From NCBI GenBank assembly GCA_022605405.1, contig JABYQQ010000003.1, positions 3,038,001-3,102,000 of the forward strand: DNA of 64,000 nucleotides, written 5' to 3'. The translations under genes were made by a program, and so were the position numbers. The notes beneath the pieces are model-generated. The model did not search any database, had not been told where the DNA came from, and saw only the letters and a program-made list of their open reading frames with translations. Origin of the DNA: Earliella scabrosa. Lineage: Eukaryota; Basidiomycota; Agaricomycetes; Polyporales; Polyporaceae. Of this stretch, positions 23,201 to 34,620 are shown piece by piece; position 1 is the stretch's first letter; each line of letters starts with the position of its first letter.

Positions 23201-25204
23201 ATTCTCTCCTGCAGCAGCTCCGAAGACTCACCGGGTCTTGTAGAGGAGTGGGACCTCGCTACTGGGGCATGCCTCAGTGCCTCTCGACATCTACATTCCG
23301 ATTGGGTGTCCGATATCAAGTACTCTCCCGATGGTCATTATGCTGCTCTGTGTTCCTCAGACAGGACCATCTCCATATGGGACACTGCTTCTACAGCCGA
23401 GTCTGCCACCGTTCTGACTGGACACGAGGATTCGGTCCGTCAAATCACATTCACGAGGGACAGTAAACTCCTCCTCTCGGCGTCAGACGACCCTACAGCG
23501 CGGGTCTGGGATGTCCGAACCAAGCAGTGCGTACAGAGCCTCCAGCACGAAACTGAAGTCAACTCTATTTCCATCTCGCACGACGACGTGCTGGCGGCTT
23601 GCGGCTGCAATGATGGGATTATAACATTGTGGGATAGGCGCACCTGGTCTACTGTTCGCCATATCCGGACCCAGCCCACGGACTGGATGGCAGTGGACTT
23701 CTCTCCGAACGACACGAAGCTTGCCGCTGGCTCTTTCCACGGGTTCATCGAGATCTACGATGTTGCGACGGGACATCTCCTTTCCACACTTTTCGCGCAC
23801 GGCATCCGAAGCGCCATATGGACCATGCAGTTCTCTCCCGATGGACAGTATATTGTCTCAGCCGGCGGGGACGCCCTTGTCCGCATCACAAGCATGCAAT
23901 CCGAGGTGATACCTAGTGATGACGTCCTCCGATCTCAAGACGTCATGTCACGATGGCCAGAGTGGATGGTCCGTCCACTCATTCCCCGGTTTTCTCACAA
24001 AGTCAAGAACCAGAAGCAGCCTTCTAGGCGGAGATCTACCCTGGTTCGCTCCCTCAGCTTCAGTCCCGACGGGACTCTTGTAGCTTGTGGGGGCGTATGC
24101 ATCAAGCTTGTCATTCTGGACGCCGTCAGTGGCGAAGAGAAGACGTGCTTGCTAAGTCCAGAGAAGACTGACAGCTCCGAGGTCACCTTCCTGCAGTGGT
24201 CATCAACCGGACACTTTCTCATGGCGGGTATCCTTCTGGACAAGGACTGCCAGATTTCTGTCTGGGGAGTGAACGGATCCCATGGCTCACCCACAACCAA
24301 GCCCACCTTTGTAGTCGACCATCAGAATAGCGAAGTGTGGGCGGGATGCTTTGCTCACGACGACCAATCTATCATGTATGGAGATCTGAATACCATCCAC
24401 CTCCACACTCTCCAATCCAATCAGCCCACCACACCTCTTCGCACCATTCACCAAGGAAACGGCCGCATCACAGCTATGGCTGTTTCTTCGGACTCCACGT
24501 TGGTTCTTGCAGGCTTTCTTGACACCTCATCACCCTCCCCCGATCCAAACGCACATCCTCCACCTTCAAAGGCTCTATATCATGTCGTAGACGACTATGG
24601 TCTCAGCACTAGGCAAAACTCTGTATACCCTACCCTCCGACTCATTGACCTTCAATCCGGTCAGGTCCTGTGGCAGGAGAACTTGGTTTCTACCATCACA
24701 TCCGTCGCGTTCAGCCTCGATTCTTCGCGGGCTTTGGTCGGAAAGTTTGTTGAGATGATTCTCCTTAACATCTCCCAGTATCACCGTCAATCCATTTCCA
24801 ATGCAAATCAGATGGATACTGCATCATCGGCCTCTCCAATACTTCGTTGGGTTGACACCGAAGACCGCAATTATGTCGAAGCCGTTTCCTTTTCAGTGGA
24901 CGGTCAGGCAATCATCTCCAATACCTTCTTCACTTCCCTCCCCACGGACCGCATGCCCCTCGATCACACATCGGAGCCGTCCACCACGCCCGTGTACATA
25001 GTTGAGCATGGATGGGTATGGCGCATAGTCGAACACCGTCGTCGTCGTCGTATCGGCTGGATCCCTTTGGAGTTCCGAGATGGTCGGGAGAACGTCTTAT
25101 GGATGCGCTCGAAGGGAGGGATGGCGATCAAGGGGAATCAGCTTGCGTTCAGTCGGAAGGATGGTGGCATGACGTTGATTCATGTCGTCGATCGCTCAAC
25201 ATAG
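20204..25204 (+). CDS. NLR2: helical N-terminus, NACHT NTPase, WD40 propeller protein
   Basis: Closest paralog of NLR1, with the same predicted role as an oligomerising NTPase sensor. Exons: 20204-20377, 20430-20569, 20634-20862, 20911-20997, 21054-21063, 21115-22706, 22763-25204, about 1557 residues. The linker exon 4 is 87 nt, longer than the 45 nt of NLR1, adding charged helical residues before the NACHT part. Walker A GVAGSGKST is at about 280-288, Walker B VVIIDALDEC at 378-387, followed by FIITSRPE. The WD40 region has the same 13-14 blades as NLR1, with amino-acid changes concentrated just before strands of the first seven blades. It ends with the WVW cap. No frameshift or stop was found. 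It is followed by relic A, as in NLR1. Confidence 0.9.
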
Positions 25205-25779
25205 AACTCACGTAATTATGTTCTCTGCAACGGTCACTGTTTCATGACGGACATTGTGTACTCGCGTTTCTGGTGTACGCATACTTGTATACAGAAGCAA
25301 TAATGCCGACCCGTGTCCGAGCACTCAACTTACACCATGTCCTCCCAGTTCTGACGTACCGCGGTCCCCGTATAGCGGGTAGCACGTTTCTGGACCAAGC
25401 TTCAAAGCTGCATACCATCTCGAGGCTCCGTCTTGGCCTAAATGTCGCAGTTGAAACCGGACCACGCGATGGAGAAGTGATGCGCTGATGTTGAAGAAGC
25501 AATTCGTATCTCGATATCTAACATCGAAGCACTCGTGCCCGGGTGGGCATGGGCGGCGCTGCGATTATCAACCTATGAATGCAGAAGAATGCAAGTATAC
25601 TCACTCGCATTATCGAACTCAGGCCTATCCGCAGCTTGAGTGTACTGCCGTCTGTCGGCGCGGGCGGGACCGTGTCGTCGGTAACGAGAGGTGGCCCGGA
25701 GACTCGGATGCCAGTGTGACCGTACGACGAAAGAGCGCAACGCTCGACGACGCAAGCGTTCGTCCAACTTAGGTTAGGG

Positions 25780-27700
25780 CTCTTGCTCGCAACCGTGCGC
25801 AAGACTGACTGCTTGGAGGATGAACGGTATGCACAGGAACCATGTGCACGGGTGGAGGAGAAGGAGAGAGACGGAGACGAGCGGCTTCTCCTGTATGCGA
25901 CGCACGCTACTGCGGCAGAGTTCTGTTACGTATGTACACGGACAGTCTGCGAGTACAATTCAACGGCACTCGAAAACCATCGCAGCGACAGACACACCTC
26001 AGCTAGCCTTTCATGCCCATCCTCAAACACTATCCCAACCCGCATGCGTGACTTGCTGCGACCCTCGAACCTCCAAGCTGTCGCTCGTCTGGCGCTGACT
26101 TGCTCGTCTGTCGTGGACACGATCCTACAGCCCAGACCCCAGGCCGCGGAGGTCAGTATTGTCGCGCGTAGCTCATCCACATAGCTCGCGCACCCTGGGG
26201 TATGCAGGTGGATGACCGGAAAGCAGTACACGTTCGGATTGGGGAGCCCGGCGGCGAGCAAGGCTCACCGAGGAGTTGGCTGCGGGTCGCACAATGACCT
26301 CTGGCGAGAGAGCGTGCTGGTACAGGTCGAGGAGGTATCGATGGTGGTGGTACTACATGAGCTAAGCTCTATGCACCATGCGTTCACTCGCCTCCGACTC
26401 ACCAGAGCGTGTTCGGTGACCGAAACAGGCCTGCGCGCCGCCGATTTCTCATACCATTACGAGTTGTCCGATGAGAGCGATCCCAGCAATCTAATAGCGC
26501 TGTGCACTTGCAGAGTCAGTACGAGATATAGCTCGTTCACCCGAGCTCTCCAACTCCCGACTCCTGGCGCGAATGCCCCAGGTTTGCAGAGCGACCACGC
26601 CGGTGCGATGGGAGAGGACCCGTTCCTCGGTGCCTCGACAACATCAGCTGCGAAGGGCACAGGCGGACCCGCGAGATAGAGGGTACAGGCGCCCATGATA
26701 GGGAATACAGAGCTCCGTACGGGTTTGGCCCTTGACGAGTCCGAGGCAGTACCCCACTGAGGCATGTGGTTATTGGAGACCCGACGGTCTTACGATGCCG
26801 GACAGGCGTCGAACCTGCAGAGAACATACTTCCAGACCCGATCAGGGATATCGTCGTCGAGTTCGTGTGGAGACGACGAAGCGGGTACGTCGAGAGTCGT
26901 ATTAGGGCGAGTAGAAGCGGAACCCGCGAACGATTCCTGCAGTCGGGTCCCATGTGATGGTCGGGGGTCCGATCGCATGGGATAGCAATCTCCGTCCCGG
27001 ACGCAGCGATCAGTGCGCTCTCGCGGAGCCCATGGGCCGTCCGCGACCTCTCATGGGGATCAGGAAACTGTGTGGGGTGTACGTGCGTGGAATCCGAGAG
27101 AAGGTCCGAGGAGGTGAGCCGTAGTCTGCTGAATACGCGGGAGCAAGTTGATCAAGTGGAGGTTTCGGCAGGAGAGCGCGATCCGAGTCGGGCAGAGGTT
27201 CGTGCGGAATGTGAGATGCACGCCGTCGTTTCATGAGGAGGGCGGTACCAGGAGAGTAATAGCCTAGAGGGATTGAGCGCGAGCATGGAGGGTCGTAGCA
27301 GTTCGCGCGAGGTCTTATAGGTGAGGGAGCAGGGAGGAGTAGCTGTTCACCACCCCAGGACGGCGACACGGCCTGACTCGCAACCAATGGCCGCATCGCG
27401 AACGTTGTGGACGGGGCGGATTGGAATGACGATCGGCCTCGACCCAGTTCGTAGCGGGGTGGTAGCGTCGGATGCGATTCACTCTACGAGACGCGGTGGG
27501 AGCAACGGTGCGTGCATAGACTAGGATGGCGACGCCAAGCATGCGCTTGCTGCCCGGAGGTTCACATGGTGCAGCGCAGCCTGAATAGGTAGATCCAGCA
27601 CGCCTTCCAAAGCTCTGTGAGCGACAGATCCAGGGGAATGTCAGGTTCGATCTCACACTGTGAGCGTGCTGGTGCTCACCAAACGTCCCTCGCCACGCTC
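25780..27700 (+). pseudogene. Segment A relic: decayed multi-exon gene 3' of NLR2
   Basis: Paralog of the relic after NLR1, in the same place and orientation. ORF 25783-26184 repeats CLEDERYAQEPCARVEE with a 3-nt in-frame insertion. The block at 26310-26480 keeps VLVQVEEVSMVVVLHE and HYELSDESDP. The block at 26820-26950 keeps DPIRDIVVEFVWRRRSGY but is frameshifted upstream by one extra base relative to the NLR1 and NLR4 copies. In the terminal exon (about 27150-27330) VEVSAGERDPSRAEV is followed by a TGA where the other copies have an arginine codon, and the preceding EETEK part is deleted. These lesions indicate a pseudogene of unknown function. The stretch 25205-25779 is conserved 3' flank. 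Confidence 0.5.
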
Positions 27701-27839
27701 TAAGTCTCATTAGACCGCGTTCCCTCCTGCTCAGATTAATTGTACCCGAGGATCCGTCGACCGAGAGTCATCGCGATGTCCGGCACGGCGGAGTAGGGGT
27801 CTGGTCATGGACTCGGTGTGTTGCCTGCGGTGTGTGCAT

Positions 27840-30800
27840 GATTTGTGTTGAGAATGAGTCACAACGGCTTCAAGGTGTGCTGGGGTAGTGATGCGACCGA
27901 CGATGTCCTAAGCTCGCACGTCGGGTGTGTCTGGTCGCACTGTCGAGCTGTCCAAGTGGAGGAGAGGCGGGGTCGATTGCTGCATAGGAGGGAGGTCAGC
28001 ATTTGTGTGCTGGATGCATGAGCGGTCGCAAGAGGATGGGCGCTGACGGAGAGAACGGGGTGAGTACTTACCGATGTGAGCTTTATCGCCATAACCTCAA
28101 TGCTCAGGCTGGGAGTGTTGCGGCCGTTCAGACTGAGGGTCGCCGTGAGTCGGAGTTTCCGATCCATGCGAGTCCGAGTCAACCATAGAGACCAAGGAGT
28201 ACGCAGTAGGATATGAAGCGTGAGGAGAAACTAGTGATAGCACTGTCAGAGGGCAGAGAAATGAGCCTGGAGTTGACGATGCGCAGGAGACCATGGGCCA
28301 TGGTGCATGATGCGACGGTTGTGCACGGCGAAGACAGGCGAAGACTGGCGACGGCGCATGGGAAGCGCCTCGGGATGTGCCGGTGCAAGACTTGTCCCAT
28401 CGTCTGCCCAGCGGAGACAAAGTCTCTGCAGTCTCCGTGCACACCACCGTGGCCCATTCAAATCTATTGCTTGTTGCTCTCTTCCCCATCGCATGTCTTT
28501 CCATGCCCGGAAGAGGCACGCTGAACGCCACGGCACCCTCGACCCGCCGGGCGGCACCCAGCACACCGCTTACACGGATATCAACCACGACCGTCTCCTT
28601 CTCGTACTTGGCTTGTCCTGGCTCGAGAAGATCGCACAGGATCAGGCCTAGGTGTGCATTATACCGGTCGTGCTGTCTATGCGGAGCTTCGGGTGCATGT
28701 CGATGTGCAGGGGGTCTGTCATATACGCACCCGTATAATCTGATCGTCTAGTACGTGTCCTGCATTCACGCTTGCGACTCATGTGTCTTTTCTCCTGCCC
28801 TGACGAACTCGATAATAGCTGTAACTTGCGTTTGCCAATCGGCCAGGAGACGCAGGCCGCGGACGCCTCAATCCTCGCGCTTGGTCTACAGCTGAGCACA
28901 CTCCGACTCGCGAGCATCCATCTCCTCACCTCGTACATGCGCCTCGACCTCCCCTCATTCGAGGACCTCATCAACCAGCCCCCAGGACGCAGCCGACGAG
29001 AGTTTGGACTTGCAATCAAGGGGAAGGCTGGACAATGTATATCGCGTCGGGGAGGTAGCGGGGTATATGAAGCTCACGGAGGTCAGTTTCCCATTCACCG
29101 TTGTCTCGCAGGCGCTGCAACTGCGTCGTCGCGCCTGTTCCCTTGCTACCGTCGAAGCTGTACATCGACGTCATGCCTCAACACACTCCGCACGTAGCTC
29201 TGCTCCAGCAGCTGCACGCTGCCAGTGATAGTCTACGACCGTGTGCGGCGTGCATCGCCACGGCTTCCCCCGCACGTTCCTCGTCGAGTCCTGCGTTGTT
29301 GTCATGACGTCTAGCCGATGCATGCTGATCACATCTGCAGGCTACAACCGCGATCCCGAGAGGACGTCCCGTCGATGGAGTCCCTCGCGCGTCCCCCATG
29401 AACGCCTCCCGGTTGATAGCACAACAGTCCGCTGGCTCAGGACGACCTCCCACCGAGTCCTCGACTCTGGCCAGAGCCCCTGTTCCGTGTGTCTAGGAGG
29501 AGAAATCCGCCAGTGCACGATGCGGCTAAATGGGGGAAACGGTGGTGAGCACACACACTATCAGCAGCACGAGAGCGGACCTGAACATGACATCTCTCCC
29601 TGTGTCTGACATGCATAGACACCTCCGAGAAGCGAGCTCGTTGACCAAGTACATGGTATCCGACCCCGCTTCCCTCGATATCACGCAAGATTTGAACAAG
29701 TGCAACAAGATCTACCACTCCAAACTCGGAAGCATGGTGTCGAGCCGAGGGGTCGTATGTGCTTTCCGCATGCGCACACGCTCCCTGCGACATGCCGTAT
29801 CGAGTCGATCTCTTGCGATGCCGCTGCTTGGCTGCGAACCAGCCCTAGTCCGACCTCGACGTTGGGCTGGTTGACACGACACGCCCGACACGATCCATTC
29901 CATTCCAGGCCGGCGCGTCGTGCAGCATTCTTCCAGAGGCTCCGGGTGCCTGTCCTAGCCGGAGAACACCCACCACGGAGACTCGACCGATGACCGCTCT
30001 ACCTCCTGCCACCGCCGCATCCACATGCCAACCGACTCCAATCAGTCCCATCTCGTTCGGACGCGCTCGCTGGCCCTCGTGTCCGTTCGACTGCATATCT
30101 CGGTGTTTGCGCCGCTCCGCCTCCATCTCATCAGCAAGGCGGTCATGGGATGAAGGGCTTCTCATCCCCCGCCTCGCTGTGCGATCTCGCTCATCCGCTC
30201 GGCTCCGCTGGGGCGCCGAGCGTGCCAGGTCCTTGACCACTCATCGGACGACCCTCGCGCGAGGACGTGCGCTCTCATCAACGTCCACCGGAGCCCGGAG
30301 CCCCGTCGCTGCGCCCTGTTCGTGGGGCCAGCGCGCTCCGACGTACGATACTCCACCGTTACCTCCCTCGTGAGTGCTAGTCAATGCCGGGTCCGCGCGG
30401 GGACGACAGGGTGGATGCTCACCGTTGAACCCGTCAGTGCGCGCGACCGGGGGTTTTGCCATCTCTTACGTTCTCTGTGGCCGACGCCGTGCGGAGGCGC
30501 AGAATGTATGTCAGCGTCTATGTCCCTGGGGTTAGGGTCTCTTGGCACAGGGTCGCGCGACCGTCGCGAAGACTCGCGGGCTGAGAGCAACCGCGACGTC
30601 GTCCCGAGCACCACAATCGACGTCCGTACACGACCAATCCCCTTCAACCTCTGCGCGGGCGACGGCCGGTTCCGCACCGAGCGACGTCGATGCGATGACA
30701 GCTCGTCCTCAGCCCCATCCTGCCATCCTCCCAGATACTCGCGCACTCGCGAGCACGCGGGCTCGACGAGACAATCGCACCCGACGGGCCCACATCCGTC

Positions 30801-31890
30801 CGCCTTCCTCCCGCGCGAAGCTCACATCCCGTTCGAGCAAGTACCAGCCTACGCATATTCACTCTCCCTCGCGCTTGTGGCGATCGCACTCGCGCACTCG
30901 CACCCGAACACTACGATCACGACGTACGACAAGCCCATCTCTCAGCGCGGGGGCCAACAAGCACCGTACTGTGTCGACGCCCACAGACAGAGACAGGGGA
31001 CCATCCAGCTCGAGCGAGCGCATGGATGGACAATGTCTGCACGCGCGTCGAGCTCTGGACACGCACGTCCCTCTCGAAGCCGAGTGCTGCAGAGCTGACA
31101 GCTGACAGCGCCCGGTTTGGCCTGAGGAGCTCAGCCTACGCAGGTCCCAGATTGCGCGAGAGCTTCCGTGCCAACAAGTTGAGCGGGACGTCGCGCCTCG
31201 CCGCGCGGACTTCGTGCGCGTTTTGCGAGACATGACCACAATCGAGGCATGCGGCTGGGGGCACCCACCACCACGCTCCGAGCTCCCTCAATACATCCGT
31301 GGATACAAATGTCAAACGCGACTATCGGTGAGTACTCGAACATTTGAAGCTCGTAGGTCACTCATCGTCCCCATCGCACTCAGCGACTCCAACCTCGCTT
31401 TCAACCTGCCTCCGTCGTTTGCCCTCTGAGGACGCACAGGGATATCCACGATTGCACCCGCACTCGCCACCGAACAGAATCACCTCGCGCCCCGGGAACT
31501 CGTGGTGGTGTTCGAGAAAGCGTTCTCGCCTGCCGATCGTTGACGATCGCCGTCATGGGCCGCGACGCGCTCGCGTTTGGAGGAGATGTGAATGTTCGAC
31601 GTGCGAGCATTTGGCGGGAGTGAACGCAGAGGCGCGAGGGCGTAAGGGCGTAAGGCCGAGGTGGAGATGGACAGGTGGTGTCGAAGGTGAGCGCGACCAA
31701 ATCGACACAACAAATTCCGAACGAGGACAAATGACGCGGATTCCTATGTAGCATACAAATCGTGTACTCCGGCGCTACGTCCAGCCTATGTGTTCGTATG
31801 GAGGAATGAATACTTTGCAACTACTATGGCACTATCATGATAAATAGAGCCAGCGACATGTTGCAATCACCAGGCGTTGATGTGTCAGAG
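27840..31890. repeat. Segment B, copy 2
   Basis: Co-linear with 8050-12290. It includes a tract (28316-29850) that is almost base-identical to 8535-10060, and a further highly similar end (31600-31840 against 11990-12260). The middle (about 30080-31300) is clearly more diverged. It contains the exon-like relic at 28780-29300 and otherwise short ORFs. Confidence 0.8.
28780..29300 (+). pseudogene. Exon-like relic inside segment B, copy 2
   Basis: Nearly base-identical to 9000-9510, with one difference in the conserved motif region (RREFGL instead of RRELGL). The same intron-like GTCAGT..TCGCAG stretch and the same frame problem across it are present. The protein is unknown. Confidence 0.3.
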
Positions 31891-33860
31891 TTACGGTTCA
31901 TCGACATCTTCGCTCCCCGCTTCATCCTCCTCGTCCTCCTCGTCCTCATCTTCCTCGCCGTCGTAAGTACTACCGCTGGTGTCAGACACTTCTGCAAGAC
32001 GCGCCATTCGCGGCGGTGGCAGATACTCCGGCTTCTCGTCATCAGCTAGAAGCCAGTACTGCTCAACATCATCGACGTTCCACCACGCGCGCGGGATCCA
32101 TGGGCACAGAGGCTTCTCCGCATCCCATTCGCGCGGCTCGAACTCCGTCGGCGCAGGTATGTTGTTCTGTAGCCAGAGCGTGGTGCGGCTCGTATGAGCG
32201 GTTGCGGCGCGGAATGGGTACGGTTGGATCGCGAGTCGGCGGATTGGGTGGCCGAGTGCGACTCGGGCAGAGAGCATTGCCACCAGTCTCGACTCAGTGT
32301 ATGCATCAAGTCTGGCTTCGATGCTGAGCTGGACAAGGGCGGGGCAGACGATGAGCGGACCGCTCGCTAGCTTGCTGAAGAGCACGTGCAGAGCTCCGGA
32401 TGCGGTCTTGCGGGAGCGGTGACATACCCTCAGCTCTTGTAGCCGCGGGAGGTTATCAAGAAGGTCGCACCACCCCGGACCGTTATATCCTGGGGCGATC
32501 TGCAGGACGTTAACGGAAGAGAGCGAGATGACGGGGTGCATGCGGTCTGTCAGCCACTCGGCACAGCTCTCGCCGGGGAGAAAGCCGCATACAAGCAGCT
32601 TGCGGGTATCCGACTCGCAGATGGCCATTACTTGATTCTCCCGCGCGACGATCTCGACGTCTGTGAGACCCTCGCCGACAGACGTGACCGGAAGCTCGCC
32701 TGCAAAATCTGCGCTGTCGTCCATGTTAACGATGGAAATTGGGGTGGAGGAAGGGATATCTAGCTGCGAGACCAAGGCTGCGATGTGCGCCCACGGGCTA
32801 GAGGCGATGGTGAGGAGCCGGAGCCGGTTGAGCGTGATTGCAGGCCACGAGTGTGAGGAATGCAAGTCCTCGAAGTCGAAGAGGCGTGAGAGATGGAGAA
32901 TCTCGACATTGGGCATCCGCCCTAGCAGGGACGAGAGCTCCATCATATTGGGTGTGGAGTACCCAGCATAGTAGGACAGGTAGAGGTGCGTCAGGTGTGG
33001 GAACTCGTTGTTGGGCATCCACAGCGTCACAGGCTCCAAGGCTAGAGCACGCAAGGATGAAACCTGCTCACGGAACAAAATGAACGGGTGATCCAAGCTG
33101 CGCCCATCGTTGTAAGGTGAGTAGGTGGAGACAGAGATCGTGAGAACCTCGAGTTCCGGTGCGTGGAAGCTGAGTAATCGCATAGGGAAGTCGAACGAGA
33201 TGGTGAGATCGAGGCGGGTAAGCCGTGCGCCATGTTCGTTGAAGATGTCCGGGAATTTGTCGTACTCGGAAGAGAGTTCCAACGAGATCGGTACCGCCTG
33301 AGAGCGGTGAAGAAAGACCTGTAGCTGGTCTAGGTTGTGGTCGTCTATGCGTGTCCAGAGTGCGGGGCAGGCCAAGGCGATAGAACGCCAGTTACGACAG
33401 ACGTGCGTAACCGCGAGAAGCGGTCCCGCGTCCGCATGCCCCTCTTCTCTATGCAGTACAGCACCGAGTTTCAGGTTTGGGCTACTCGCCTCTGTGGCAA
33501 GCAGCATGATGGAGATGAGAATTTCGGTCGGGAGTCGGTGGATTGGAAGCTGGGCATTCAAGTGCTCTCGGATACCAGCCAGCAGTTGGGCGGCGGCTGC
33601 CGCTACGTCTTGCACCTAAACGTCCGTTAGTTTGGCTGCAAAGGACGCCTCTATCTTCCATGACATCCTTACAGATGCATTGCTGCAGATCCAAAGACGA
33701 TGTTGAGATGGTACTTTGATGAAAGACACAAGGGAGTTGACCTTACCTCATCCCTGTCTTCTCTTTGTAGAAGACCTGTTGAGCCGTTCTGATAAGATCC
33801 AGCGTTTTCATTTGCGTGAGATGACGATGGCGATGAGCGATAAGTCCTGGTCCAATTCAA
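31891..33860 (-). CDS. F-box protein with leucine-rich middle and acidic tail
   Basis: Predicted substrate adaptor of an SCF ubiquitin ligase, by family inference. Two exons are proposed: 33860-33747 (38 codons from ATG) and 33615-31891, with a GTAAGG..TTTAG intron and phase 0, giving about 612 residues. The F-box spans about residues 63-123: LPTEILISIMLLAT, then VCRNWRSIALACPALWTRI, the usual basidiomycete form. The middle (about 125-480) is rich in leucine, with repeated L-x-x-L patterns. The last 25 residues are mostly Asp/Glu. An additional mini-exon inside the intron cannot be excluded, and the start is less certain than the main exon. It lies at the end of duplication copy 2; a truncated twin is at 12293-12790. 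It is transcribed toward segment B. Confidence 0.85.
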
Positions 33861-34620
33861 GTAGTGGGTGACGATGGTTCAAGTTGACTGATCGTTCTGG
33901 GAAGACAAACACCACCAAACAGCTCAGCCACCGGACTTCGCCGTGAACCAAATACTGGTCTGCGGCTGGATCGTTTACTCGGCATCCATACCAGAGGACC
34001 TACATAGTCACCGCTGTCGGCAGAACTGCACATCGTTGTCAAGCACACGCGCAGCTAACATGCGACCCTAAGCCGTACGAAAATCAGTGCTATCACAGTA
34101 GGCCAAAACACCTCGTCATCTGTCTCGCCGTCACCTGACAAGGATTACAATCGGATCTAGGAGGTTCGGGCAGAAGATATGAACGACTACGTGTAACTGG
34201 CTCGTACGCGGGTACGGTACAAGGTCAAGTGAGAAGCCCGAGCTGTCCGCTTGGATGCGTCTCAATCATACTTCCTCCTGTCACTCACACCCCCTTGTGT
34301 CTGTTGTGGTCGGGCGCGATGAACGTGTGGCCGCTTCGCTTCCATTTCGATATGTAGCATCTCACGTTCCCGCTGTGCATGTCATGCGGTACGCGCTAAT
34401 GATCTCACAGGTCGGTCTAGTAGGGCCTGAGAAGCCTTCCCACACCACCCGCTGTTGCTATTGATGGCGCTAATTATTGCATCCGTTTGTCGTGACAGAA
34501 TCTTGGTCGGAACTGCCCGCATCACATCCTCGGACCCTCGTGCGAGTGATGTAGGTTGACCGAAAAGGAGCCAGTCCAACCTCAAACTCTGCTCGAGCCG
34601 CTCGCCCACTTACACCCACC
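33861..34620. other. Divergent intergenic region between the F-box gene and NLR3
   Basis: About 0.76 kb between two gene starts that face away from each other, so it probably holds both promoters. The NLR3 side does not align with the conserved 5' blocks of NLR1, NLR2 and NLR4. No gene is seen. Confidence 0.5.

Larger units (their letters stand above)
19705..32340 (+). repeat. Segmental duplication, copy 2 (NLR2 - A - B - F-box)
   Basis: Co-linear with 1-12790. The left edge can be placed because the stretch from about 19705 (GGGCGAAGTCACAG) is also found upstream of NLR4, on the minus strand near 58784. The right edge is the point near 32340 where the truncated F-box copy in unit 1 loses similarity. 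Confidence 0.8.
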
